Positions 26,885 through 36,293 of a DNA stretch of 64,000 bases are shown in pieces. Under the pieces are notes generated by a model. The model saw only the letters and a program-made list of their open reading frames with translations. It was not told the DNA's origin and searched no databases. A program made the translations under genes and the position numbers. Position 1 is the stretch's first letter. Each line of letters starts with the position of its first letter. The stretch is from Neobacillus sp. PS3-12 (lineage in GTDB: Bacteria > Bacillota > Bacilli > Bacillales > Cytobacillaceae), in assembly GCF_030915385.1 (NCBI RefSeq), contig NZ_CP133268.1, positions 5,430,001-5,494,000 on the forward strand, read 5' to 3'.

Positions 26885-27370
26885 CTAGCTTTTTTGAACG
26901 AAAGTATTTGGCATTACTACAGCAACAACTTCACCCTTGGCACAAAGGACTCCATTAGCAAATACCTCTGTCTCCACACTCCATTTTTTTGGATGAATTT
27001 CAGTTACGTTTCCAACTGCTTTCAATTGTACTCCATGTGGTGTTGGCTTAACAAACTCAACTTTCAAAGAAGCTGTTACAAACCTAGGTGGTTCTGAGCC
27101 ATCTCCAATCACATGTCCATTTTTTTGGTGCAGTGCAAGAGAGGCGGACCCTGTGCTATGGCAATCAATGAACGAAGCAATGATGCCCCCATAGACAAAT
27201 CCCGGCAATGCTGTGTGCTCCGGTTCAGGTGTAAAATAGGTTATCGTTTGTTCTTTTTGCCATCCAGTTCGTAAATGATGCCCCTTTTCATTTAATCGGC
27301 CGCACCCATAGCACCAGGAAAAATCATCTGGGTACTCGTCTTGAATCGCTTGCAATACTTTCTCTTCCAA
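26885..27370 (-). CDS. PaaI-type hotdog thioesterase
   Basis: The 161-residue protein begins with a CYGCG motif and has the hotdog helix VYGGIIASFIDCHSTGSA followed by SLKVEFVKPTPHGVQLKAVGNV strands. This family hydrolyses acyl-CoA thioesters, and the Asp in FIDCH is in the catalytic helix position. The CYGCGxxN start is typical of the Bacillus group. The ATG has AAAGGAG upstream. Substrate chain length is unknown. Confidence 0.75.
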   Translation of the reverse strand: MEEKVLQAIQDEYPDDFSWCYGCGRLNEKGHHLRTGWQKEQTITYFTPEPEHTALPGFVYGGIIASFIDCHSTGSASLALHQKNGHVIGDGSEPPRFVTASLKVEFVKPTPHGVQLKAVGNVTEIHPKKWSVETEVFANGVLCAKGEVVAVVMPNTFVQKS

Positions 27371-27507
27371 TTGCTAACACTCCTTTTTTCAGAATATTAT
27401 AACATAATGTCTTAACAAAAAGGAGTTAAAATGACAAATTCTGCATAAAAACTAGCATCAGCTATGATTTTGATAGTACCTTTAACCTTTTATATATTGG
27501 ACCGTTA

Positions 27508-27984
27508 TCATTCTGCCTTGTTTTTTATCTGATCAACTAGTTTAGATAAAAAATGATAAATTAAATTGCAAGCATCTCCTATCGATATCTCTTCATTGAA
27601 ACCCTCTACATAGTTTAAAGAAAAATTTAAATCCCATAAGCCATCATTATGATTAAAAATCAAATCAAATTTTGGCTCTTCTCCTGATAATTGCCGGTGA
27701 AGCTGATCCCTTAGCGATGAATCATATTTTTTTTGCAATTTTAATCCCAACATGACGTCGTAAGTTCCAAAAGCATCATCTAATTCTAGGGAAAGAGAAT
27801 CAACTCCAAACGAATCAAGCCACTCTAACTCAATATAAATAAATTCATTCTTATGTTTCTTTAAAAATTCAAGCGGCTGCTCTAAGAAAGCTAAGTTTTC
27901 TTCGGAAATCAAATGCTCCGATTCTTTATCGCATCTTTCTATGTACGCATTAGATAACTGTACTTCACTGTTTTTTTCAATCAT
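27508..27984 (-). CDS. Hypothetical acidic protein (158 aa)
   Basis: GGAGG seven bases before the ATG supports this start. The protein is acidic and soluble (IYIELEWLDSFGVDSL; DGLWDLNFSLNYVEGF) with a mixed alpha/beta pattern and no signal peptide. I recognise no catalytic motif. It is the gene upstream of the thioesterase on the same strand but separated by about 140 bases, so co-transcription is uncertain. Confidence 0.6.
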   Translation of the reverse strand: MIEKNSEVQLSNAYIERCDKESEHLISEENLAFLEQPLEFLKKHKNEFIYIELEWLDSFGVDSLSLELDDAFGTYDVMLGLKLQKKYDSSLRDQLHRQLSGEEPKFDLIFNHNDGLWDLNFSLNYVEGFNEEISIGDACNLIYHFLSKLVDQIKNKAE

Positions 27985-28090
27985 TGCCTATCCTCCGAGT
28001 TCTTAAATATGATTGTTTTAATTCCTATTTTATCTATTTTGAATGTACTACACAAAAAAATCAATTACTCTTTGAGAATAGTTTTTAGGA

Positions 28091-28128
28091 TTAAAAAAGA
28101 CCTTACCACTAGGGTAAGATCTTTTCTT
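28091..28128 (-). terminator. Terminator of the CoA-transferase gene
   Basis: AAAGACCTTACC and GGGTAAGATCTTT arms directly past the stop, with an A/T tract that reads as a T-run on the minus strand. Confidence 0.8.
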
Positions 28129-28135
28129 ATATGAA

Positions 28136-29650
28136 TTAGTTTGATTGTAAGACTTTTTGGAGCATTGTTCCATTTGTGGCAAAATTCGTATGCCATGAGA
28201 ACGCTTTTTCAAGAACGTGTGGCGTTTGTCCACCTCTTTGCAATGCTTCATTGTAATACTCTCTTAACTGGACACGATACATTGGGTGGGCACAATTTTC
28301 AATGATCAGCTCCACTCGTTCTCTCGGAGCTTTACCACGTAAGTCCGCATATCCTTGTTCTGTAACAATTACATCCACATCATGTTCTGTATGGTCAACA
28401 TGTGAAACAAATGGAACAACACTTGAGATTTTTCCATCTTTTGCAATTGATTTCGTAACAAAAATTCCAAGACGTGCATTACGGGCAAAGTCACCAGAAC
28501 CGCCGATTCCATTCATCATTTTTGTACCAAGTACATGTGTAGAGTTTACATTTCCATATATATCCAGCTCTAAGGCTGTATTAATCGAAATTAACCCCAT
28601 GCGGCGAATTAACTCCGGATGATTTGAAATTTCTTGTGGTCTTAGTATTAAACGTTCACGATACTTATCAAAATTTGCATAAAAATGCTTCATTTTTTCT
28701 TCAGATAATGTAAGAGAACAGCTTGATGCAAATTTAACTTTTCCAGCATCAAATAAATCAAATACAGCATCTTGAAGAACTTCTGAATACACTTCTAAGT
28801 CAGTAAATTCAGAATCTAGAAAACCGTGGAATACCGCATTTGCCACTGAACCAATACCTGATTGTAATGGAGCAAGTGAATTCGTAAGTCTTCCTGCCTT
28901 GATTTCTCCACGTAAAAATTCAATTAAGTGCTGAGCCATAATAACCGTTTCATCATCAGGCGGAACAATTGTAGATGGAGAATCCTTTTGGTTGGTAAAA
29001 ATAATTCCCCTTACTTTATCAAGATCCAATGGAATTCCAATCGTACCGATTCGATCCTCGGGTCTGGTCAATGGAATTGGTGAACGCATACCCTGCTTTG
29101 AAGGTGCATAGCAATCATGAATTCCTTCTAATTCTTCTGGCTGGGCTAAATTAATTTCAACAATGACATTTTTTGCTTGCTGAATAAATACCATTGAGTT
29201 TCCGACAGATGTGGTAGGAATTAATTGCCCATCCTCAGTAATGGCTACTGCTTCAACAATCGCAAAATCTACCGGATCAATTACATCGTTTCTTAGCAGT
29301 TCAGCAGTATGGGATAAATGCTGATCAACAAAATACATATCTCCTGCATTAATTGATTTTCTCATTGAAGGTTCTGCTTGGAAAGGCAGGCGCTTATTAA
29401 TGATTCCAGCTTCAGCAAACAATTTATCAACATCTGAACCCATTGAAGCTCCTGTATATACATTTACTTTAAATTTTTCTGTTTTGGCCCGTTCTATGAG
29501 TGCATACGGGACTGCTTTAGCATCTCCCGATTTAGTAAATCCGCTTAAGCCTAAAGTGTTACCATTTTGAATCCAACCTGCTGCTTCTTCTGGTGTTACA
29601 ACAAGATCATGAAGTTGTTTGTTCCGTAAACGTCGAAACTTATCTTCCAT
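28136..29650 (-). CDS. Acetyl-CoA hydrolase / succinyl-CoA:acetate CoA-transferase family
   Basis: The 504-residue enzyme belongs to the family of AarC/Cat1/Ach1. The expected catalytic Glu is E290 in VYSEVLQDAV, with the oxyanion/CoA segment QSGIGSVANAV (263-273) and GIGGSGDFARNA downstream. It would exchange CoA between acetate and succinyl-CoA or a related donor, linking acetate use to the TCA cycle. A strong cre box sits upstream and a LytTR regulator gene precedes it on the same strand. Confidence 0.88.
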   Translation of the reverse strand: MEDKFRRLRNKQLHDLVVTPEEAAGWIQNGNTLGLSGFTKSGDAKAVPYALIERAKTEKFKVNVYTGASMGSDVDKLFAEAGIINKRLPFQAEPSMRKSINAGDMYFVDQHLSHTAELLRNDVIDPVDFAIVEAVAITEDGQLIPTTSVGNSMVFIQQAKNVIVEINLAQPEELEGIHDCYAPSKQGMRSPIPLTRPEDRIGTIGIPLDLDKVRGIIFTNQKDSPSTIVPPDDETVIMAQHLIEFLRGEIKAGRLTNSLAPLQSGIGSVANAVFHGFLDSEFTDLEVYSEVLQDAVFDLFDAGKVKFASSCSLTLSEEKMKHFYANFDKYRERLILRPQEISNHPELIRRMGLISINTALELDIYGNVNSTHVLGTKMMNGIGGSGDFARNARLGIFVTKSIAKDGKISSVVPFVSHVDHTEHDVDVIVTEQGYADLRGKAPRERVELIIENCAHPMYRVQLREYYNEALQRGGQTPHVLEKAFSWHTNFATNGTMLQKVLQSN

Positions 29651-29683
29651 TTCCCATCCCTCTTTCTACCCCTTTTTGTAACA

Positions 29684-29698
29684 TTGTAAGCGATTCCA
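29684..29698. promoter_or_regulatory. Catabolite-responsive element (cre) for CcpA
   Basis: TTGTAAGCGATTCCA matches the cre consensus WTGNAARCGNWWWCA at 14 of 15 positions. It lies 34 bases before the CoA-transferase start, where CcpA binding would repress during growth on glucose. Confidence 0.7.
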
Positions 29699-29777
29699 CC
29701 GTCGAAAAAGTGAATTTGGGATAGAATTAGAGAAAATTACGACGAATAAGCAAATTTGATGACTAAAATAGAAAAGT

Positions 29778-30422
29778 TCAGAATAAAAGCAATTTTCGAA
29801 AATAGGAGGAATAGGATTGGCTAACAGGAACTCTAGTATTATTTTTCATTGCAAGTATAAATGTTGAATGGGTATCAGGATAAATTTCCTTTATGTAATG
29901 AACATTAACAATAAAAGAACGATGGCAACGTACAAAAAAGTCTTTAGGGAGAAAATATTCAAACTCATTTAAGGTATATTTATGTGTACCCATATTATCT
30001 TTTGTGAAAACGTACGTCTTCCGATCCCTTGCTTCAATATAGATGACATCTGAAAATGGAATTGGAACCCAGCCATCGTTTAATTTAATCGTAACAACCG
30101 ACCTTGCGTCTGCTAATGCTGGAACCACTGCAGTTACGCAGCCTTTTATTTTCCCATCGTGAAAATATGGAATAGCAGTCCCATGATAAGGCACCCCAAA
30201 TATATCCCGATTGATGAATTCAGAAACTTTTTGTTTTCTAATCAGTGCTTTGTGTGTAATCGTTCCTTCTTTTACTGGATCACCTGGATTAATTTTTAAA
30301 TCAATACGTTTACTTGGATGATAGTACGTGTACTCGGTTTCTGTCGAAACTGCGAAAGAGGTTTCATCGGATAATAACTCACATATTACATTAATAAGAG
30401 AATCAACTGTTAAAGATTCCAT
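29778..30422 (-). CDS. LytTR-family transcriptional regulator with N-terminal sensory domain
   Basis: The C-terminal about 100 residues are a LytTR DNA-binding domain (IPFSDVIYIEARDRKTYVFT; FVRCHRSFIVNVHYIKEIYP). The N-terminal about 110 residues look PAS-like and may bind a ligand, since there is no receiver Asp motif. It precedes the acetate CoA-transferase gene by about 130 bases on the same strand and is its likely activator. Binding sites would be expected in that gap. Confidence 0.8.
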   Translation of the reverse strand: MESLTVDSLINVICELLSDETSFAVSTETEYTYYHPSKRIDLKINPGDPVKEGTITHKALIRKQKVSEFINRDIFGVPYHGTAIPYFHDGKIKGCVTAVVPALADARSVVTIKLNDGWVPIPFSDVIYIEARDRKTYVFTKDNMGTHKYTLNEFEYFLPKDFFVRCHRSFIVNVHYIKEIYPDTHSTFILAMKNNTRVPVSQSYSSYFRKLLLF

Positions 30423-30603
30423 AACAAAGCTCCTTCCAAACGGATTGGGCTGATACGAAAAAATAATATTTATAATTGCTATAAAACAACCAGATTTCTT
30501 ACTATCTATTATATAAAAAAAATATCTACTTTTGTTGACAAATTAAAACAAAAAAACATTTTTTTTGCAAAATACTAAATTTTTTTGTTGGTTCCTGTAA
30601 ATG

Positions 30604-30700
30604 GGCCTGTTGATTTCCGCTCCGAGCACTCACTTTCCGCGGGGAGGCTCACCGGCACGCCTGCGGAAAGCGAAGTGCCTGGAGCGCCAATCAACAGACC
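30604..30700. repeat. GC-rich palindromic intergenic repeat
   Basis: GGCCTGTTGATT and AATCAACAGACC form the outer arms. Inner pairs are CGCTCC/GGAGCG, GCACT/AGTGC and CTTTCCGC/GCGGAAAG. The whole 97-base unit would fold into one long stem in DNA or RNA. It is far more GC-rich than its surroundings. It resembles dispersed palindromic elements known from several Bacillaceae genomes, and fills much of the gap 30423-30824. Confidence 0.7.
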
Positions 30701-30776
30701 TATTCAACAGCCTATACACAAACCTTTTATATTGAATTAACGCAGTTACTCATTAAAGCGATTGAATTAAATGATA

Positions 30777-30803
30777 GGCTGCCGAGTTTTTCGACAGCCT
30801 TGA
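30777..30803 (-). terminator. Terminator-like hairpin after the DUF2935 gene
   Basis: AGGCTG and CAGCCT arms around a loop. A second hairpin (AGGGCAAA/TTTTGCCTT at about 30805-30825) is closer to the stop. One of the two probably ends the transcript. Confidence 0.45.
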
Positions 30804-30824
30804 GGGCAAAAAATTTTGCCTTTA

Positions 30825-31268
30825 TTATTCTGAATAACCGCTGCTTGTACTTGATAATAAAGCTTGAGCAATTCCTGTAAAGTATTCCGATTCACGAATG
30901 ATATGATTTAAGACCACTTTTGCTGTTTGGTTTTGGCTTACAGCGTTACTTTGTGTTTTAATTTGCTCACATAATTGAATGAATGCTTGACTCTGCTGCA
31001 AGCAAAAAGCTACCAATTGAAGGACTTGATGGTACAATTCGTTCGGTACATAAGTTCCTAAACGAACAACCGATTCGATGTAACGAATGACTTGTTGACG
31101 GGTCTGAGCAATGGCTGCTTCCCATTGTTTTAGGGCATCAACAAAATTTATCTCAAGATTTGGCACAAGCTCGCGTATGACAACAGTATGTTCCTCTTCT
31201 TGGTGTTTCCAAAATTCTGCTTCGTCCAAGATTCGAAGTGGCATTTGATTACCATAAAAATATTGCAT
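30825..31268 (-). CDS. DUF2935-like helical protein
   Basis: The 147-residue, all-helical protein starts LRILDEAEFWKHQEEEHTVVIRE, with His and Glu spaced as in metal-binding four-helix bundles, and a second HIIRESEYF near the C-terminus. This pattern fits DUF2935, found in pairs or tandem in spore-formers. It appears to be a single-domain version. Function unknown; a di-iron or metal role is a guess. Confidence 0.55.
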   Translation of the reverse strand: MQYFYGNQMPLRILDEAEFWKHQEEEHTVVIRELVPNLEINFVDALKQWEAAIAQTRQQVIRYIESVVRLGTYVPNELYHQVLQLVAFCLQQSQAFIQLCEQIKTQSNAVSQNQTAKVVLNHIIRESEYFTGIAQALLSSTSSGYSE

Positions 31269-31366
31269 AGTTATCCCCCTATTTTTCCCTTTGCTTCATT
31301 CTTATGGGCCGAGGTTGTAACTTATGCACTTTGTCCAATTCAAATGCTATTTAAAGAAGGATTATC

Positions 31367-32832
31367 TTATTGGTTTGCAAGAATCGTAACAATCTTATCC
31401 TCAATTTTTTTTCCATCCTCTTCATCCAATAGGTTATTTAGTAGAATTGAAAAAATAAGCCGTTGGCCACTTTTGGTGTTTATATAACCTGAAAGTGAGC
31501 TTACCGTTGAAATACTACCTGTTTTTGCTCTAACTTTATCGCGAACAGCAGGCTCTTTCAGGCGTTTTCGCAATGTACCGCCAAGCATTTTTTCCTTATT
31601 TCCCGCTATTGGTAAGGACTGAAAATAGGATGGAAACCAATCTTCTTTTTGAATTTTATAGAGGAGCAGTGAAATTTGATTTGCAGGCACCAAATCTACA
31701 TGGGAAACACCTGACCCATCTCTAAGTACCATCGTTTTGGAATCAACTCCCAAATTGGCAAGCTCTGTTTTAAAAACACTAAGTCCCTTTTCCCAACTGC
31801 CTTCCCCTTTTGAATTCCTCCCCATTTCTTTAATCAGAATTTCTGCATGGCCATTATTGCTTAGTTTCAAAAAAGGAATAAGCAATTGCGATAAAGGAAT
31901 AGAGTGATGGGTCAAAATCGGATGTATATTTTCGGGCGCGTGACCTATTTTTATTTGGCCATCCAGTTTTATTCCATGATTTTTTAAAGATTGTTGGAAA
32001 AGATCTAATCCAAAACTGGTTGGGTCGAGTACGGATACCCATTCTTTCATAAGTTTTGAATAAACAGATATTGTTCCGCTCACCTCAATGTTTTTTTTAT
32101 CATGCATGCGCACAATCTTCAGCTTTTTTCTCCCGCCTCTGATACAGTTTTTGCATGATTGATAATTTTAACAGCTGTTGTTTTAGGCTTTACATGAACA
32201 ATGGGCTTAGCTCCTATTTTATTATTTGGGATAACTTCTATGACTACTGAACCAGTATCAAAATCCTTGGTTGGCGAAGCCGTTAAGGCAGAGATTGGTG
32301 CTCCATAATAAGTAGTTTCGTCACTCCACGGTAAATCGAGAGGATAACGGATCTGATCAAACCAAGTATCATCACCAACAACATCACCAGTAATTTTTTT
32401 TAAGCCAAATTTTCGGAGTTTTTCTGCCATTTTTTCAAAGTCTGTTTTTAATAGAGTTGGGTCTCCTTTTCCCTTTAAATATAAATTTCCTTTTAAAATT
32501 CCTTTTTTCAATTTACTATCTGTCAAAACTTCTGTAGAAAAAGTATAATTTTCCCCTAAAACATTAAGGGCAGTAGCTGCTGTCAGCAGTTTTAGGTTGG
32601 AGGCTGGCCGCAAGCGGATATCGCCAAAATGATCATAGATCAGTTGACCACTAGCCCCGGAACGAATACTAATCCCAGCAATTGCTCCTTTTAGCTGCTC
32701 CTCATTTTGCAGCAGCTGATTAAGCTGTTCATTCAAACCAATATAATTCTCAACAGCAAAGACTTCTTCTTGATTGAAATCTTGTCCCCAAAATATGATT
32801 GACATAATAAGAATACCTATTTTCCCTAACAA
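31367..32832 (-). CDS. D-alanyl-D-alanine carboxypeptidase/endopeptidase (S13, PBP4 type), frameshifted
   Basis: Two frames (32832-32119 and 32113-31367) form one 488-residue class C penicillin-binding protein. It has an N-terminal signal peptide, SxxK as SNLK (Ser78), SNN in KLSNNGHAEIL and KTG in VRAKTGSIS. It would cleave D-Ala-D-Ala stems or cross-links outside the membrane. The break is at an A6 run (32124-32129 on the plus strand): a seventh A turns GEKS-stop into GEKKLKIVRMHDKK, joining the frames. The start TTG has GGGAGG upstream. DacC of B. subtilis is a close length match. Confidence 0.85.
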
Positions 32833-32962
32833 CTTTACTTACTGCCTCCCATCCTTATAAGCAATCTTTCTAAATCCTAATATTTCCACCCGACAAATAC
32901 CTTACTCTTTATCAAAATAAAAATCCACCAGATAAAAATGGTGGATAAAAAATGCATAATAA

Positions 32963-33630
32963 TTATAATCTTCTTCTTAATTGTTCCATATTGCCATTGT
33001 TCCATATTGTGTCTGCTGTTCTAAATGGGAAACTGCTGCTTGAACTTGATCTGCGTCTTCGTCTTGAAGAACTTGATCTTCTAGAACTGCTTGATCTGCG
33101 TGAACGTCTCGACCTGCTTCGGCGGGAGCTCCTAGCTTGGCTTCGGCTTGAGAAGCGTGTTGAGCGGCTTGAACGGCTTCTGCGGCTTCTTGATCTTTGT
33201 CTTGAACTATGACTAGAACTTTGACGGGAAGTATGACTTCTGCGGCTTCTTGAACTTGAACTTGAATGGTGAGTTGAGCTATGGCTGCGATGACTTCTTT
33301 CTGATCTGAAAATAATTAATAAACGGGAGCGACGGCTTGAGCTCGAACTTGAACGGCTGGTACTCGAACGACGAGATCTTCTGGATGTACTAGTGTGAGA
33401 ACGACGTGAGCGGCTTGAACGGCTGCTGCGGGAACGATCTGAACTTCTACTGCTGCGGGAACGACTTGTTCTTGCACTTCTTGAGCTTCTTCTGCTGCGG
33501 GAACGTCTGCTGCTTGATCTGCGACTTGACCTTTGATTACGACCGGTTCTTGGAAAAGGAAACCATCCATCCCATTTGCAGTCAACACTTCGACAGCACT
33601 TTGGATATCTTCTACTTGATAGGTAACCAT
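32963..33630 (-). CDS. cotG: CotG-like Arg/Ser-repeat spore coat protein, frameshifted
   Basis: The ATG 33630, with AAGGAGG upstream, encodes MVTYQVEDIQSAVEVLTANG and ends that frame with FLFQEP. One added base near 33545-33546 shifts it into a frame that stays open to TAA at 32963-32965. That frame is almost only Arg and Ser with some His and Thr (RSSRRSSSRRSRSRRSS at its start), ending FPFRTADTIWNNGNMEQL. The repaired product is 222 residues. From memory, B. subtilis CotG has a similar N-terminal segment ending QEP before a basic/Ser repeat. Divergent cotH, whose kinase product phosphorylates CotG and CotB, supports the call. The unrepaired 104-residue Ala/Val frame is an artefact. Confidence 0.78.
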
Positions 33631-33822
33631 TAAGTGAACCTCCTTATTTTGTTCGAAAAGGCTGGGACTCGAGTCATCAACCTAATCTTTATACAAAATA
33701 CGTACCAGAGGACGACTTTGATTAGACAAACGTACCCTTCCTAAAAAATATACGTTTGACTAGAGGAACCAGTAAATATTTTTCCACATAGGATTTACAG
33801 TAGAGGAAAAGGAGGAAATAAG

Positions 33823-34902
33823 ATGCACATTCCTAAATATGACATTTTTATCCATCCAATGGATTTGAAAGAATTAAAGTCTGATATATGGATTGATGAA
33901 CCATTGCCAGCTACCTTTAAGTCTGGGAAAAAAAGATATGAAATTGATATTGCCTATCGCGGTTCCCATATACGGAAGTTTAAGAAAAAATCCTATCATG
34001 TGACATTTTACAAACCAAAAACTTTCGGGAATGCACATGAAATTCACCTAAATGCTGAATATAAAGATCCCTCTTTAATTAGAAATAAAATCTCCTTAGA
34101 CTTTTTTGCAGATATAGGTACTCTTTCCCCTGCTTCTCATCACGTTCAAATTTCAATTAATGGTAAAAACGAAGGTGTCTATTTGCAACTTGAGTCAGTC
34201 GATGAAAACTTTTTGAAAAAGCGCAATCTTCCCTTGGGCGCAATCTTTTATGCGGTTGATGATGATGCAAACTTTTCATTAATGAGTCCTATTGATCATG
34301 AGACGAAGAAGCAACTTGATTCAGGATATGAACAAAAAATTGGTAGTAAAGACGATCCAATACATTTAGTTAATTTCATCTTCGAGTTAAACACAACCCC
34401 TCGCAATGAATATGAACAAGTTATTTCTAAACATTTAAATGTAGAAAAATATCTTAAATGGCTGGCAGGTGTAGTGTGTACACAAAACTATGATGGCTTT
34501 GTCCATAACTACGCATTATATCGAAATGGAAATACGAATCTATTTGAGGTTATTCCTTGGGACTATGATGCAACATGGGGCAGAGATATCCATGGTGATA
34601 CGATGGAATATGATTATGTTCGAATGGAAGGATTTAACACCTTAACAGCGAGGCTTCTGGATATTCCAACTTATAAAAAAATGTATGCTGAGATTCTAGC
34701 TTCCATTTTAGAAAATCAATTTACTATCGACTATATGGTACCTAAGGTTGAAAACCTTCACAATTTGTTAAGGCCCTTAGTTCTACAGGATCCTTATATA
34801 AAACATAAAATTGAAAAATTTGACAATGAGCCGGAGCTTATTTTTCAATTTATCAAAGATCGAAATCAGTACCTCCTTGAGAAGCTATCTAGTTTTATAT
34901 AA
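33823..34902 (+). CDS. cotH: Spore coat protein kinase CotH
   Basis: The 359-residue protein is an atypical secretory-type protein kinase fold used inside the forming spore coat. Key residues are Glu124 in GVYLQLESVDENFLKKR, Asp224 in QNYDGFVHNYALY and Asp247/Asp249 in IPWDYDATWGRD. In Bacillus it autophosphorylates and phosphorylates Ser in the repeats of CotB and CotG, which here flank it. AAAAGGAGG precedes the ATG. The cotG-cotH divergent gap is only 192 bases. Confidence 0.92.
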   Translation: MHIPKYDIFIHPMDLKELKSDIWIDEPLPATFKSGKKRYEIDIAYRGSHIRKFKKKSYHVTFYKPKTFGNAHEIHLNAEYKDPSLIRNKISLDFFADIGTLSPASHHVQISINGKNEGVYLQLESVDENFLKKRNLPLGAIFYAVDDDANFSLMSPIDHETKKQLDSGYEQKIGSKDDPIHLVNFIFELNTTPRNEYEQVISKHLNVEKYLKWLAGVVCTQNYDGFVHNYALYRNGNTNLFEVIPWDYDATWGRDIHGDTMEYDYVRMEGFNTLTARLLDIPTYKKMYAEILASILENQFTIDYMVPKVENLHNLLRPLVLQDPYIKHKIEKFDNEPELIFQFIKDRNQYLLEKLSSFI

Positions 34903-35007
34903 ATAGGCCAAAGAATAGGCTTTTTCTTCATTTCACTAGAAGACTAGGTTACGTATATATGGAGTATAAATATCCCCTATGGATATATAACAAGGAGGAA
35001 AAATTTT

Positions 35008-36216
35008 ATGTCTAAAATGGAGAGTCCAAATTTAGATTCGTACCATTCCTTTCTTCAATCATTAATTGGAGAGGAGGTACAGGTTTATCGGGGTGGACCA
35101 GAGTCGAAAACAGGGAAATTACTAGATGTGCAATCTGACTTTATTACTGTCTATGCTCAAAACAACAATAATAAAAATGGCAACAATAATCAAAAAAATA
35201 ATCAAAGCCAAGATAATAATCAAATCCAAGATAATAATCAAAGCCAGGATAATAACCAAAATACAGTAGTGTATTATCGGACTCAACACCTCCAAAGCAT
35301 TAGTGAAAATACAAAATCCAATTCATATCCACGCTACCAAAACCAAGAAGAAGAACAGGAATTTCCTTTTAAAACGGGGGCGGATTTTAGTGAACTTGTA
35401 TGGAACCTTAAAGGGACATATGTTCAAATCAACCAAGGTGGTCCAGAATCCAAAAATGGTATGTTATTAGATGTTTCAGATAATTATGTTGCCTTACTAA
35501 CAGAGGATGATGGAGTTGTCTATTATAACATTCAGCATATGAAGAGTATTAGTGAATACAACCAAAATAATAATGAAAGTCAAAATCAAGAAGAACAGGA
35601 AGTAAGTATCCCAGAATATATCGTTACGGACAATTTTCATGACATTTTCGGTGAAATGAGCCACAAATGGGTTTCAATTAACCGCGGAGGCCCTGAAGCT
35701 TTAGAAGGTATTCTCGTTCAAAGTGCAGGCGGGCATTATACTCTAATTAATAATGATGAAGTCTTAAGAATTAATCCATATCATATTAAAAGTATAAGCT
35801 GTGGTCCAAAAGGTGTTATGAAAAATGAAAATAATAATGATGATTCAGAAGAGAATTCTGGTAATGAAGAATATTCAACGAAGAGCAACTCCAATAGCCA
35901 AGAAAGTGGAAATAGCTTAAGCTCAAGCAGTTCCAGACAATCCAGCAGTTCCAGAAGAAGAAGCTCAAGCAGATCCAGCAGAAGAAGCTCAAGCAGATCC
36001 AGCAGAAGAAGCTCAAGCAGATCCAGCAGAAGAAGGTCCAGCGGCTCCAGGAGAAGAAGATCTAGTGGCTCTAGGAGAAGAAGGTCCAGTGGCTCTAGGA
36101 GAAGAAGGTCCAGTGGCTCTAGGAGAAGACGTTCAAGCAGCTCCAGACAACGAGGGAACAATTCGAATGAAACAATTGTTAAAACGATGGATTATGTATG
36201 GATGCCTAATAGATAA
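35008..36216 (+). CDS. cotB: Spore coat protein CotB with triple sheet repeats and Arg-Ser tail
   Basis: Three related domains of about 55 residues lie at about 16-98, 130-183 and 214-264. Each has a GGPES or GGPEA turn and ends in (Q)H(L/M/I)xSIS. An Asn/Gln-rich insert (51-86) interrupts the first. Residues 303-381 are a Ser/Arg tail built of two tandem 24-base DNA repeats (RSSRRSSS units, then RRRRSSGS units). This tail is the expected CotH target. AAGGAGG precedes the ATG. It follows cotH by about 105 bases. Confidence 0.88.
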   Translation: MSKMESPNLDSYHSFLQSLIGEEVQVYRGGPESKTGKLLDVQSDFITVYAQNNNNKNGNNNQKNNQSQDNNQIQDNNQSQDNNQNTVVYYRTQHLQSISENTKSNSYPRYQNQEEEQEFPFKTGADFSELVWNLKGTYVQINQGGPESKNGMLLDVSDNYVALLTEDDGVVYYNIQHMKSISEYNQNNNESQNQEEQEVSIPEYIVTDNFHDIFGEMSHKWVSINRGGPEALEGILVQSAGGHYTLINNDEVLRINPYHIKSISCGPKGVMKNENNNDDSEENSGNEEYSTKSNSNSQESGNSLSSSSSRQSSSSRRRSSSRSSRRSSSRSSRRSSSRSSRRRSSGSRRRRSSGSRRRRSSGSRRRRSSGSRRRRSSSSRQRGNNSNETIVKTMDYVWMPNR

Positions 36217-36293
36217 TCTACCCTTTCTTAATATTATATGAAACGGGTGCACCTAAAAGTGAGTGTGCACCCTAAAAGTAAGGAGGCAGGGAA

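Noticed and set aside
33316..33630. A 104-residue Val/Ala-rich frame on the minus strand
   Set aside because: Only its first 30 residues look real; the rest is the out-of-frame reading of the Arg-Ser repeat of cotG.
35950..36140. Evenly spaced 24-base repeats, at first sight CRISPR- or VNTR-like
   Set aside because: They are in frame and encode the Arg-Ser tail; there are no unique spacers or cas genes.
35781..36161. A Leu-rich frame antisense to the cotB tail
   Set aside because: It is the antisense reading of Arg/Ser codon repeats; no ribosome site, and leucine repeats follow from AGA/TCC codons.
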